The notes under the pieces were generated by a model. It was not told the DNA's origin and ran no database searches. It was given only the letters and a program-made list of their open reading frames with translations. A stretch of DNA of 64,000 nt, taken from positions 1,364,001-1,428,000 of the forward strand of contig NZ_OZ244708.1 in assembly GCF_965218915.1 (NCBI RefSeq), read 5' to 3'. The stretch comes from Novosphingopyxis sp965218915. Lineage in GTDB: Bacteria; Pseudomonadota; Alphaproteobacteria; Sphingomonadales; Sphingomonadaceae. The position numbers and the translations under genes are program-made. This document shows, piece after piece, positions 1-7,752 of this stretch; within the stretch, counting starts at the first letter, position 1, and each line of letters opens with the position of its first letter.

Positions 1-2
1 GC

Positions 3-149
3 GGCTTCGGCATCGGCGCCCATGAGGCGCGCACGCTGGCGCGCTCGATGGGCGGCGAGGTAACCGCGATCAGCCGTCCGGGCCATGGCTCGACCTTCAC
101 GCTGTCGCTGCCGCTGGCCGACCACCATGCCCGAAAGGAAGCCGCCTGA
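3..149 (+). CDS. Sensor histidine kinase, C-terminal end (probably PrsK), partial
   Basis: The window opens inside this gene; only the last 48 codons are visible. They contain GFGIGAHEARTLARSMGG and then GHGSTFTLSLPL, the glycine-rich ATP-lid boxes and last strand of a HATPase_c domain, so this is the catalytic end of a membrane-linked histidine kinase. Its TGA overlaps the ATG of the response-regulator gene (TGATG), so the two are translationally coupled and form a two-component pair. Because the partner is a PrsR-type regulator, the kinase is most likely PrsK of the PEP-CTERM/exosortase system; that name is inference from context, since the sensor part is outside the window. Confidence 0.8.
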   Translation, partial: GFGIGAHEARTLARSMGGEVTAISRPGHGSTFTLSLPLADHHARKEAA

Positions 150-1516
150 TGGCCGAGCCCAAAGCCAAATTGCTCGTCATCGAGGACGACGAGGGGCTGC
201 AGCGCCAGCTCAAATGGGCCTATGAGGATTGGGACGTGGTCGCCGCCGGCAACCGGGCGGAAGCGATCGCGCTGCTGCGTTCGGAAGAGCCGCAGGTGGC
301 GACGCTAGATCTCGGCCTGCCGCCGGACCCGGACGGGACCAGCGAGGGCTTCGCCACCCTCGCCGAGATGCTGCGATTGAAGCCCGACCTCAAGGTCGTC
401 GTCGCTTCCGGCCATGGCCGCCGCGAAAGCGCGCAGGCCGCGATCGCGGGCGGCGCGTGGGATTTTTATCAGAAGCCGATCGATATCGACGAGCTTCATC
501 TGATCGTTCGCCGCGCCTTCCACGTGCGTGCGCTCGAACAGGAAAATCGGCGGCTCAGCGAAGCGGGAACGGCCGAGGGCGGGCCGTTCGGCGGGCTGAT
601 GACCGCAGCGCCGGAAATGACCAAGACCCTGCGCACGCTCGAACGTGTTGCCGCCACGCAGGTGTCGGTGATGCTGCAGGGCGCCAGCGGCACCGGCAAG
701 GAACTGCTCGCCAAGGGATTGCACGCCGCGAGCGACCGTGCGGACGGACCGTTCGTGGCGATCAACTGCGCCGCGATCCCCGAGACGCTGCTCGAGGCGG
801 AACTGTTCGGCCATGAAAAAGGCGCGTTCACCGGCGCGGTCAAGACCGTCGAGGGCAAGATCGAGCTGGCCGGGGGCGGCACGCTGTTTCTGGACGAGGT
901 CGGCGACATCCCGCTGGCGCTACAGGTCAAATTGCTGCGCTTCGTGCAGGAGCGGGTGATCGAGCGGGTGGGGGGACGCAAGGCGATCCCCGTCGATGTG
1001 CGCATCGTCACCGCCACGCACCGCGATCTGGCGGCAATGATCGCCGAGGAAAGCTTTCGCGAAGACCTCTATTATCGGCTCGCCGAGATCGTCGTCCCGA
1101 TCCCGACCCTGGCCGAACGCACCGGCGACGCCGCGCTGCTCGCCCGGCATTTCCTCGGCCGGTTCGCCGCCGAGATGAACCCGCGCGTGGCCGGTTTCGC
1201 GCCCGATGCGGTCGCCGCGCTGGAGGCGCATGCCTGGCCGGGCAATGTGCGCGAGCTGGAAAACCGCATGAAGCGCGCGGTGATCATGGCCGAGGGCAAG
1301 CGTGTCCGTGCCGCCGATCTCGACCTCGACGCGCCCGAAGCGGATGACGACCGGGACCTCATCAATCTGAAGACGGTGCGCGAAATCGCCGATCGCAAGG
1401 CGATCCGCCGCGCCATCGCGCGCACCGGGGGCAACATCTCGAACGCGGCCAAGCTGCTCGGCATCAGCCGCCCCACGCTTTACGATCTGCTGAAGCAATA
1501 TGAGCTGCAGGGCTGA
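149..1516 (+). CDS. prsR: Sigma-54 response regulator, PEP-CTERM/exosortase type (PrsR)
   Basis: 455 residues. Residues 8-120 form a receiver domain with acidic pair D13/D14, phosphoacceptor D54 in TLDLGLPPDPDG and K109 in FYQKPIDID. A central AAA+ domain follows, with Walker A GASGTGKE at 178-185, the sigma-54 contact loop GAFTGA at 225-230 and Walker B GTLFLDE at 244-250. The C-terminus has a Fis-type helix-turn-helix (ISNAAKLLGISRPTLYDLL). The receiver wording (LDLGLPPDPDG, DFYQKPIDID) is that of PrsR proteins, which by family knowledge activate exopolysaccharide and PEP-CTERM genes from -24/-12 promoters. It overlaps the kinase gene upstream and the TPR gene downstream, so all three look like one operon. 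No -24/-12 promoter was recognised nearby. Confidence 0.88.
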   Translation: MAEPKAKLLVIEDDEGLQRQLKWAYEDWDVVAAGNRAEAIALLRSEEPQVATLDLGLPPDPDGTSEGFATLAEMLRLKPDLKVVVASGHGRRESAQAAIAGGAWDFYQKPIDIDELHLIVRRAFHVRALEQENRRLSEAGTAEGGPFGGLMTAAPEMTKTLRTLERVAATQVSVMLQGASGTGKELLAKGLHAASDRADGPFVAINCAAIPETLLEAELFGHEKGAFTGAVKTVEGKIELAGGGTLFLDEVGDIPLALQVKLLRFVQERVIERVGGRKAIPVDVRIVTATHRDLAAMIAEESFREDLYYRLAEIVVPIPTLAERTGDAALLARHFLGRFAAEMNPRVAGFAPDAVAALEAHAWPGNVRELENRMKRAVIMAEGKRVRAADLDLDAPEADDDRDLINLKTVREIADRKAIRRAIARTGGNISNAAKLLGISRPTLYDLLKQYELQG

Positions 1517-3419
1517 ACACCGGCCCCGCCGCGCCCTAGTCCTGTGGCTGGCGGCGCTCGGGCTGCTGGCCACGGGGCTACCGCTCGCCGCCGCGGACAA
1601 CGCGTCTGCGGCGCCGCCCGCCTTTGCCCGCGCGCAAAGCTTTGCCGATGCGCAGAATCACCGCGCCGCGCGCATCGAACTGATGAACGCCATCGAACAG
1701 GACCCGGACTGGGCGCCCGCGCATGTCGCGCTGGCGATCAGCGATCTGCGCCTGTTCGATCCGGTCGGCGCCGAGACGGAGCTGCACAAGGCGGCCAAGC
1801 TCGGCATCGAGGTCGGCGAATTGCGCCATTTGCTTGGCGAATCCTACTGGCTGCAGGGGCGTTACGATGATGCGCTGGCGCAGCTCGAAGCGGACGACGT
1901 GACGCCTGAACATCGCGCTTATGCCGCGCGTATCGCGGGCCGCGTCTATCTCGACAAAGGCGATATGGACGCCGCGCGCGCCGCGTTCGACAGGGCGCTG
2001 GCCGAGCGCGGCGACGACGCGCTGCTGTGGACCGATGTCGGCCGCTTCCGGCTGGTGGCGGGCGATATGGGCGGCGCGATCGAGGCCGCCGACCGCGCGA
2101 TCGCCAGCGACGGGCGCAACGTCCGCGCGCTGGAGTTCCGCGGGCGCCTCGTGCGGTCTCAATATGGCCTGGCGGCCGCGCTGCCCTGGTTCGAACAGGG
2201 GCTGGCCGAGGCACCGGACGATGTGCCGCTGCTGGTCGAATATGGATCGACGCTGGGCGATCTCGGGCGGCATGCCGACATGCTCAAGGTGGCGCGCAGG
2301 ATCGCCGCGCTCGAGCCGGACAATCCGCGCAGCTACTACATGCAGGCGGTGATCGCGGCGCGCGCGCACCAGTTCGCGCTGGCCCAGCGGCTGATCGCCA
2401 AGACAGGGGGGCGGATGGACGATTTGCCCGCGATGCTGCTCCTGAGCGGCGGCGTGGAATATGGTCTCGGCAATGATCTGATCGCGGCGGGGCTGTGGTC
2501 GCGCCTGTCGGAGATGCAGCCGCTCAACCCGCGCGCGCGGGTGCTTGCGGCGCGCGCGCTATACCGTGCGGGCGATGCCCATGGCGCGGCCGGCAAGCTT
2601 CCCGGCGATACGGCGTCGGACAGCGGCAGCTATGGCGAATTGCTGTTGGCGCGCGCGTTCGAGGCGATGGGCGAGCGTGACGATGCCATGACGATGCTCG
2701 ATCGCTCGCAGATTTCGGGCGAAGCGGCTTCGGCCATAGCTTCCGCGGCGGGCGATGGCCCGGCGGCGGCGGTGCGCGCGCGCCTGGCCGAGGGTGATCG
2801 TGACGGCGCGCTGGCGCTGGCGCGCGACCTGCAGCTTCGTAATCCGGGCGTCGCCGATGCGCATGTGTTGGTCGGCGATCTGCTCGCCGAGACCGGGGAC
2901 GCAGGCGGGGCGATGGACGCCTATGCGCGCGCCGAAGCGCTCGATTTCTCGCCGCCCCTGATGATGCGGATGGTGCAGCTGGCGCAGCGCGCCAACGATC
3001 TGGCGACCGTGCGCGACGTGCTGACGCGCTTCCTGCGCTTCAATCCGGCGGACCTGTCCGCGCGCAGGATGCTCGCGGGCTATTATCTCAATATGGGAGC
3101 GAATGATGCGGCGGCCGCGCTTTACGGCGATCTGATCGCGGTGCTGGGACCGAACGACGCGTTGCTGCAGACCGATTACGCCCGCGCCTTGCTGGCGAAC
3201 GGCGATACCGCCAAGGCGCTCTCTCATGCCCGCATGGCCTATCGCGTGCAGCCGGGCAATCCCGTCGCGGTCAACGTCTATGGCTATATCGCGCTCGAAG
3301 TGGGCGAGGCCGACGAGGCGGTGGAAATATTGGAAAAGGCGGTGGCGATGTTACCGGGCAACGCGCTTGCGCGGCAGCATCTGGCATTGGCGAAAACGGC
3401 GGCCGAGAACCCCTCCTGA
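1500..3419 (+). CDS. Tetratricopeptide-repeat protein, PrsT-like, exported
   Basis: 639 residues. An N-terminal hydrophobic segment (about residues 12-32, LVLWLAALGLLATGLPLAAA) ending in alanines reads as a signal peptide. The rest is alanine-rich helical TPR repeats throughout (for example ALAERGDDALLWTDVGRF and AVAMLPGNALARQHLALAK). Such proteins scaffold protein contacts in the periplasm. The ATG lies inside the end of the regulator gene (17-base overlap). PEP-CTERM/XrtA loci typically carry a TPR protein called PrsT beside PrsK/PrsR, and a role in exopolysaccharide or sortase-linked envelope assembly is inferred from that neighbourhood. The TPR assignment is firm; the PrsT name is less so, because TPR sequences are low in specificity. 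Confidence 0.75.
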   Translation: MSCRAEHRPRRALVLWLAALGLLATGLPLAAADNASAAPPAFARAQSFADAQNHRAARIELMNAIEQDPDWAPAHVALAISDLRLFDPVGAETELHKAAKLGIEVGELRHLLGESYWLQGRYDDALAQLEADDVTPEHRAYAARIAGRVYLDKGDMDAARAAFDRALAERGDDALLWTDVGRFRLVAGDMGGAIEAADRAIASDGRNVRALEFRGRLVRSQYGLAAALPWFEQGLAEAPDDVPLLVEYGSTLGDLGRHADMLKVARRIAALEPDNPRSYYMQAVIAARAHQFALAQRLIAKTGGRMDDLPAMLLLSGGVEYGLGNDLIAAGLWSRLSEMQPLNPRARVLAARALYRAGDAHGAAGKLPGDTASDSGSYGELLLARAFEAMGERDDAMTMLDRSQISGEAASAIASAAGDGPAAAVRARLAEGDRDGALALARDLQLRNPGVADAHVLVGDLLAETGDAGGAMDAYARAEALDFSPPLMMRMVQLAQRANDLATVRDVLTRFLRFNPADLSARRMLAGYYLNMGANDAAAALYGDLIAVLGPNDALLQTDYARALLANGDTAKALSHARMAYRVQPGNPVAVNVYGYIALEVGEADEAVEILEKAVAMLPGNALARQHLALAKTAAENPS

Positions 3420-3424
3420 ACCGA

Positions 3425-3772
3425 TCAGGCGCGCTCGCGCTCCGGCAGGTCGGCGAAATCGATCTCGAGCAGGTCCATCTGCGCTTTCACCGGAGGCCAG
3501 GTCTCGCTGAGGAACCGCGCGCGCTCGATCTGGCGCAGCCGCGCGCGCGCGCCGCGCGCCACGAACAACCCAATGCCCCGCTTCACCTCGATGAGGTTCT
3601 GATCCTGAAACGTCTGATAGGCCTTGGCCACGGTCAAAGGATTGGCGCCCTGATCGGCGGCGAAGCTGCGCACCGAGGGGAGCGCGTCGCCATCACCGAA
3701 GCTGCCGTCCAGGATCGAAGCGGCGATCACGTCGCGCAGGCGAAGATAGACGGGTTTTTGCGGTTCGGCCAT
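3425..3772 (-). CDS. GntR-family transcriptional regulator, short YtrA type
   Basis: 115 residues. Residues 6-75 are a winged helix-turn-helix of the GntR family (VYLRLRDVIAASILDGSFGD, LPSVRSFAADQGANPLTVAKAYQ, then the wing GIGLFV). Only about 40 residues follow, so there is no large ligand-binding domain; that length and layout fit the YtrA subfamily, which usually represses a neighbouring transporter or its own operon. It converges tail to tail with the TPR gene (5 bases apart), and a palindromic repeat lies just upstream of its start. The regulated target and effector cannot be told from sequence. Confidence 0.85.
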   Translation of the reverse strand: MAEPQKPVYLRLRDVIAASILDGSFGDGDALPSVRSFAADQGANPLTVAKAYQTFQDQNLIEVKRGIGLFVARGARARLRQIERARFLSETWPPVKAQMDLLEIDFADLPERERA

Positions 3773-3952
3773 GACTGGATCAGTGCCATAACACAGTGGG
3801 TCGGGTCAAGGGGGAAGGATGTTGGTTTCTTTGTTGCTCAACCCGTCATTGCGAGGAGCCCCGGACTTGATCCGGGGCGACGCGACAATCCAGAGCGGAT
3901 GCAGCGCTGCAGCGGCCCTGGATTGCTTCGGCCTGCGGCCTCGCAATGACGA
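3773..3952. other. Intergenic gap filled by an inverted repeat
   Basis: The gap between the GntR start and the end of the nitroreductase gene holds one complete copy of a dispersed inverted-repeat element (see the separate entry at 3844-3951). The first 70 bases should contain the GntR promoter, but no clear -35/-10 pair stands out. No gene is seen. Confidence 0.6.
3844..3951. repeat. Dispersed inverted-repeat element, family A, copy 1
   Basis: A 108-bp element bounded by CGTCATTGCGAGG on the left and its inverse, CCTCGCAATGACG, on the right. Inside are a second pair of complementary stretches (CAATCCAGAG and CCTGGATTG) around GCAGCGCTGC, plus a small nested palindrome (CCCCGGACTTGATCCGGGG) not found in the other A copies. 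Further copies lie at 20928-21023 and 45226-45308, and right-end pieces at 12626-12649 and 51962-51990. It codes for nothing and looks like a REP/MITE-type hairpin element. Confidence 0.85.
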
Positions 3953-4555
3953 TCAACTGTGAGGCGGAGCTGTTTTTGCTTCCCAAACCCGCGCCACCTC
4001 GTCCAACTCCGGCCGCGGCCGTTCCTCCAGCGGCGCGCCCGGCGAGCCGATGAAGACGATCCCCGCAATCCGCCCGCTATCCCCGCAAAATTCCGTGGTC
4101 ACGATCGGATCGGTGCTCGCCCAGCCGGTGACCCAGCCGCAGACATAGCCCGACGCATGGGCCGCGTGGCACAGGTTCATCACCGCCGCGCCGCAGCTGA
4201 GCTCCTGCTCCCACCGCGGGATTTTGGCGCTGTCGACGGGTTCGAAGCTCGCGATCATCAGCGCGGCGTCGTAATCGGCGAATTGGCACGCGGCCTCGAC
4301 CGAAGCGGGTCGCGCATCCGGATTGGCGCCGAGGAAAGCGCTTTCGAGTAGGGCGCGAAAGGCCCGGCGTTGTTCCTCCGGCACGATCGTAAAGCGCCAA
4401 GGCGCCAGCTTGCCATGATCGGGCGACCGCGCCGCGATCCTCGCGAAGTCGCGCATTTCCGAGGCGTCCGGACGCCGTCCGGCCAGCTCGCGCGGCTTGG
4501 CCGAACGGCGGGTGGTCAAGTAGCTGAGCGGGGAGGAAAGATCGTTGAACGTCAT
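3953..4555 (-). CDS. Nitroreductase family protein (YdjA-like)
   Basis: 200 residues from the ATG at 4555, chosen because MTFNDLSSPLSYLTTRRSA gives the usual nitroreductase beginning; an in-frame ATG 27 codons upstream would add an unconserved leader. The N-terminal RRSAKP and ARSPDHGKLAPWRF (about residues 45-60) are the FMN-contacting parts of the small NAD(P)H-dependent nitroreductase fold, and GYVCGWVTGW plus IVFIGSPGAPLEERPRP match the family's C-terminal half. Members reduce nitro, quinone or enone compounds; the natural substrate here is unknown. The gene is transcribed away from the peptide transporter on the plus strand and looks monocistronic. Confidence 0.85.
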   Translation of the reverse strand: MTFNDLSSPLSYLTTRRSAKPRELAGRRPDASEMRDFARIAARSPDHGKLAPWRFTIVPEEQRRAFRALLESAFLGANPDARPASVEAACQFADYDAALMIASFEPVDSAKIPRWEQELSCGAAVMNLCHAAHASGYVCGWVTGWASTDPIVTTEFCGDSGRIAGIVFIGSPGAPLEERPRPELDEVARVWEAKTAPPHS

Positions 4556-4685
4556 GACCCGAAGGTGGAGACGCGAGCGCGCTTCGGCAACAATCTTCTT
4601 CACAGCCGCAATTTTTACGTTAGGTTGCGCCGCCATATGACCCGCGACAAGCGCGGGCGGACAGACATCAGAAGAGGGGTTTTGC

Positions 4686-6353
4686 GTGGGCTTGAAAGAT
4701 ATCGGTCTGTGGAACGAAGGCGACTGGATCGCCGCTTGCGGCTCGACCGCGTTGATCTTCTTCCTGTGCGTGGGCGCCTATGCGGTCACCCAGCCCAGGC
4801 AAGAGTTCGCCGGCCATCCCAAAGGGCTCTACATCCTGTTCTTCGCCGAGATGTGGGAGCGTTTCTCCTATTACGGCATGCGCGCGCTGCTCACGCTCTA
4901 TCTGGTCAAGCACTGGCTCTACAGCGACGGCGACGCCAATTTCATCTACGGCGCCTATACCTCGCTGGTCTATATCACGCCGGTGCTCGGCGGCTGGCTG
5001 GCGGACCGTTATCTGGGGCAGCGCAAGGCGGTGCTGTTCGGCGCCGTGCTCCTCACCATGGGCCATTTCCTGATGGCGTTCGAGGGCAATGGCACGGGCT
5101 ATCAGAACGATCCCGCGCTCAACGTCTTCTGGCTGGCACTCAGCTTCATCATCGTCGGTTCGGGTTTCCTCAAGGCCAACATCTCCGTGATCGTGGGGCA
5201 GCTCTATCCGCGCACCGACATCCGCCGCGACGGCGCCTACACCATCTTCTACATGGGCATCAACGTCGGTGCCGCAGTCGGCACGATCATCGCCGGCTAT
5301 CTCGGCGAGACGATCGGCTGGTCCTACGGCTTCGGCGCGGCGGGCATCGGCATGCTGCTCGGCCTCGTCGTCTTCGTGGTCGGCAAGCCGCTGCTGCTCG
5401 GGCGCGGCGAACCGCCGGTGCCGTCCAGGCTGAAGCAGTCGGTGATGGGCCTGAAGCTGGAGTGGTTCCTGTACGTTCTCGGCTTCGTCGGGATCGCGAT
5501 CATCTGGGCGCTGATCCAGTATCAGTCGGTGGTCGGCTGGCTGATGCTCCTGTCCGGAGCGGCGCTGCTGATCTATGTCCTGAAGGAAGCGTTCAAGCTC
5601 GACAAGGACGCGCGCGACCGCGTGTTCGCGATGATCTTCTTCATCCTGCTGCAGCCGGTGTTCTGGGGCCTGTTCGAACAGGCGGGCGGGTCGATCAACC
5701 TGTTCACCGAGCGCTTCGTCGACCGGGCGGGCGTGCCGACATCGCTGTTCCAGTCGATCAACCCGATCTACATCATCCTGCTCGGACCGATCTTCGGTGC
5801 GCTCTGGCCGTTTCTAGCCAGGAAGGGCTGGGAGCCGTCGACGCCCGCCAAAATGGGCTTCGGCATCTTCCAGATGGGCTTCGCTTTCGTCGTGCTCGTC
5901 TGGGGGGCCAATTCGATCGGCGCATCGGCGCTGGTGCCGGTGCTGTTCATCTTCCTCTTCTATCTCTTCTCGACCACCGGCGAGTTGTGCCTCAGCCCGG
6001 TCGGCCTGTCCGCGATGAACCGGCTGTCGGTCACCCATATGGCCAGCCTGATGATGGCCGGCTGGTTCTTCGGCACCGCGGGCGGCAATTTCGTCGCGGG
6101 GCTGCTCGGTTCGATCATGGGCGAAGGCGAGGGGGGCGAGATGACGCGCGAAGCCGCGCTCGACGTCTACTGGTCGATCGGCCTCCTGGCGATCGGCATC
6201 GGCGTGGTCGTCGTGCTGGTCAGCCCGCTGGTCAAGAAGCTGATGCATCTCGACAAGCTGACCGACGACGATGTCGGCGACGATCTGGAAGGCCAGCGCG
6301 AGGCGGGCGAACCGCAGGCGGCCGGCATCCATCCCACCACCCGCGGCGCTTGA
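4686..6353 (+). CDS. Proton-coupled oligopeptide transporter, POT/PTR family
   Basis: 555 residues, about 12-14 transmembrane segments. The family signature E-x-x-E-R-F-x-Y-Y (EMWERFSYYGM, residues 55-65) lies at the first core helix; E55, E58 and R59 are the residues tied to proton coupling. A second PTR signature (FYMGINVGAAVG) follows near residue 195. Length suits bacterial DtpA-like di-/tripeptide symporters. The start is a GTG with AGAGGGG five bases upstream. Ten bases after its stop begins a lipoprotein amidohydrolase, itself coupled to another, so the three genes probably form a peptide uptake and breakdown operon (inference). The charged tail after the last helix (KLTDDDVGDDLEGQ) is cytosolic. 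Confidence 0.92.
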   Translation: MGLKDIGLWNEGDWIAACGSTALIFFLCVGAYAVTQPRQEFAGHPKGLYILFFAEMWERFSYYGMRALLTLYLVKHWLYSDGDANFIYGAYTSLVYITPVLGGWLADRYLGQRKAVLFGAVLLTMGHFLMAFEGNGTGYQNDPALNVFWLALSFIIVGSGFLKANISVIVGQLYPRTDIRRDGAYTIFYMGINVGAAVGTIIAGYLGETIGWSYGFGAAGIGMLLGLVVFVVGKPLLLGRGEPPVPSRLKQSVMGLKLEWFLYVLGFVGIAIIWALIQYQSVVGWLMLLSGAALLIYVLKEAFKLDKDARDRVFAMIFFILLQPVFWGLFEQAGGSINLFTERFVDRAGVPTSLFQSINPIYIILLGPIFGALWPFLARKGWEPSTPAKMGFGIFQMGFAFVVLVWGANSIGASALVPVLFIFLFYLFSTTGELCLSPVGLSAMNRLSVTHMASLMMAGWFFGTAGGNFVAGLLGSIMGEGEGGEMTREAALDVYWSIGLLAIGIGVVVVLVSPLVKKLMHLDKLTDDDVGDDLEGQREAGEPQAAGIHPTTRGA

Positions 6354-6363
6354 GGGCAGGTCT

Positions 6364-7752
6364 ATGAAAATACAGGGGATCGCGGCGGCATTGCTGATCG
6401 CGCTGGGCGGCTGCGCGGCATCGGGCGACCGGCCGGGCAACGCATCGGACAAGGACGATAGCGCGCCGACGGCACTGGCCGAAGGGGAGGCGGCGTTCGC
6501 CTCCACCTACCACGCCTATCCGTCGAACCCGACGGTGGTGCGCAATGTCACCGTCTATGACGGCGAGGGCGCGCGCTTCGACAATGCTTCGGTGGTGATG
6601 AGCGGCGGCGAGATCATCGCGGTCGGCGACGGCGATCTGGCGGCGCCGTCGGGCGCGGTCGAGATCGACGGCACCGGCAAGTTCGTGACGCCGGGCATCA
6701 TCGACGTGCACAGCCATCTCGGCGTCTATCCGAGCCCCAGCGTCGAGGCGCATTCGGACGGCAACGAGGCGACCGATCCGACCACGCCGGACGTCTGGGC
6801 CGAGCACAGCGTCTGGCCGCAGGACCCCGGCTTCAGCCGCGCGATGGCAAATGGCGGCATCACCGCGCTGCAGATCCTGCCGGGATCGGCCAACCTGATG
6901 GGCGGGCGCTCGGTGGTGCTGAAGAACGTCTATTCGCGCACCGTGCAGGGCATGAAATTTCCCGGCGCGCCCTACGGCTTCAAGATGGCGTGCGGCGAAA
7001 ATCCCAAGCGGGTCTATGGCGGTCGCGGCCGCAAGCCGTCCACCCGTATGGGCAATTTCGCGGTCAACCGCCAGACCTGGGCCGACGCGCGCGCCTATCG
7101 CGATGACGACAAGCATAAATATGATCTCGGCAAGGAGACGCTGGCGGGTGTGCTGGACGGCAGGATCCTGGTCCACAACCATTGCTACCGCGCCGACGAG
7201 ATGGCGCAGGTGATCGATATGGCCAAGGAGGCCGGCTACAAGGTCACCGCCTTCCACCATGCGGTCGAAAGCTACAAGATCGCCGATCTGCTGCGCGAAA
7301 ACGACATCTGCTCGGCGGTCTGGGCGGACTGGTGGGGTTTCAAGATGGAGGCCTATGACGCGATCCCGGAAAACGCCGCGCTGCTGGAGAACGCCGGCGC
7401 CTGCGTGATCATCCATTCGGACGACGAGAACGGCATCCAGCGTCTCAACCAGGAGGCGGCAAAAGCGCTCGCCGACGGGCGGCGCATGGGCATCGAGATT
7501 TCCGACGCGCAGGCGATCCGCTGGCTGACCTACAACGCGGCCAAGGCGCTGGGCATCGAAAAGATGACCGGCAGCCTGAAGCCCGGCAAGATGGCCGACG
7601 TCGTGCTGTGGAACGGCGATCCCTTGAGCGTCTATTCGCGGCCCGAAAAGGTCTGGGTGGACGGGGCGCTGCTATACGATGCCGACGATCCGGCGCGCCG
7701 CCCGGTCAGCGATTTCGAACTCGGCCAGCCCGGCGCGGGAGACGTGAAATGA
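6364..7752 (+). CDS. Amidohydrolase-family lipoprotein, metal-dependent
   Basis: 462 residues. The ATG at 6364 is preceded by AGGGCAGG and gives a lipoprotein signal peptide with lipobox LGGC (Cys17). The amidohydrolase fold follows: TPGIIDVHSHLG holds the metal-binding HxH (H116, H118), with further metal or catalytic candidates in VHNHCY, AFHHAVES and IHSDDEN, and a C-terminal YNAAKALGIEKMTGSLKPGKMADVV stretch typical of the imidazolonepropionase-related group. Such envelope enzymes hydrolyse amide or peptide bonds; the substrate is not readable. Its TGA overlaps the ATG of a homologous but degenerate gene (ATGA). The transporter just upstream suggests small-peptide substrates (inference). 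Confidence 0.85.
   Translation: MKIQGIAAALLIALGGCAASGDRPGNASDKDDSAPTALAEGEAAFASTYHAYPSNPTVVRNVTVYDGEGARFDNASVVMSGGEIIAVGDGDLAAPSGAVEIDGTGKFVTPGIIDVHSHLGVYPSPSVEAHSDGNEATDPTTPDVWAEHSVWPQDPGFSRAMANGGITALQILPGSANLMGGRSVVLKNVYSRTVQGMKFPGAPYGFKMACGENPKRVYGGRGRKPSTRMGNFAVNRQTWADARAYRDDDKHKYDLGKETLAGVLDGRILVHNHCYRADEMAQVIDMAKEAGYKVTAFHHAVESYKIADLLRENDICSAVWADWWGFKMEAYDAIPENAALLENAGACVIIHSDDENGIQRLNQEAAKALADGRRMGIEISDAQAIRWLTYNAAKALGIEKMTGSLKPGKMADVVLWNGDPLSVYSRPEKVWVDGALLYDADDPARRPVSDFELGQPGAGDVK

Noticed and set aside
4370..6367. Long plus-strand open frame (over 600 codons) overlapping the peptide transporter in another frame
   Set aside because: Arg-rich low-complexity translation with no family likeness; it is a by-product of high GC over the real transporter gene.
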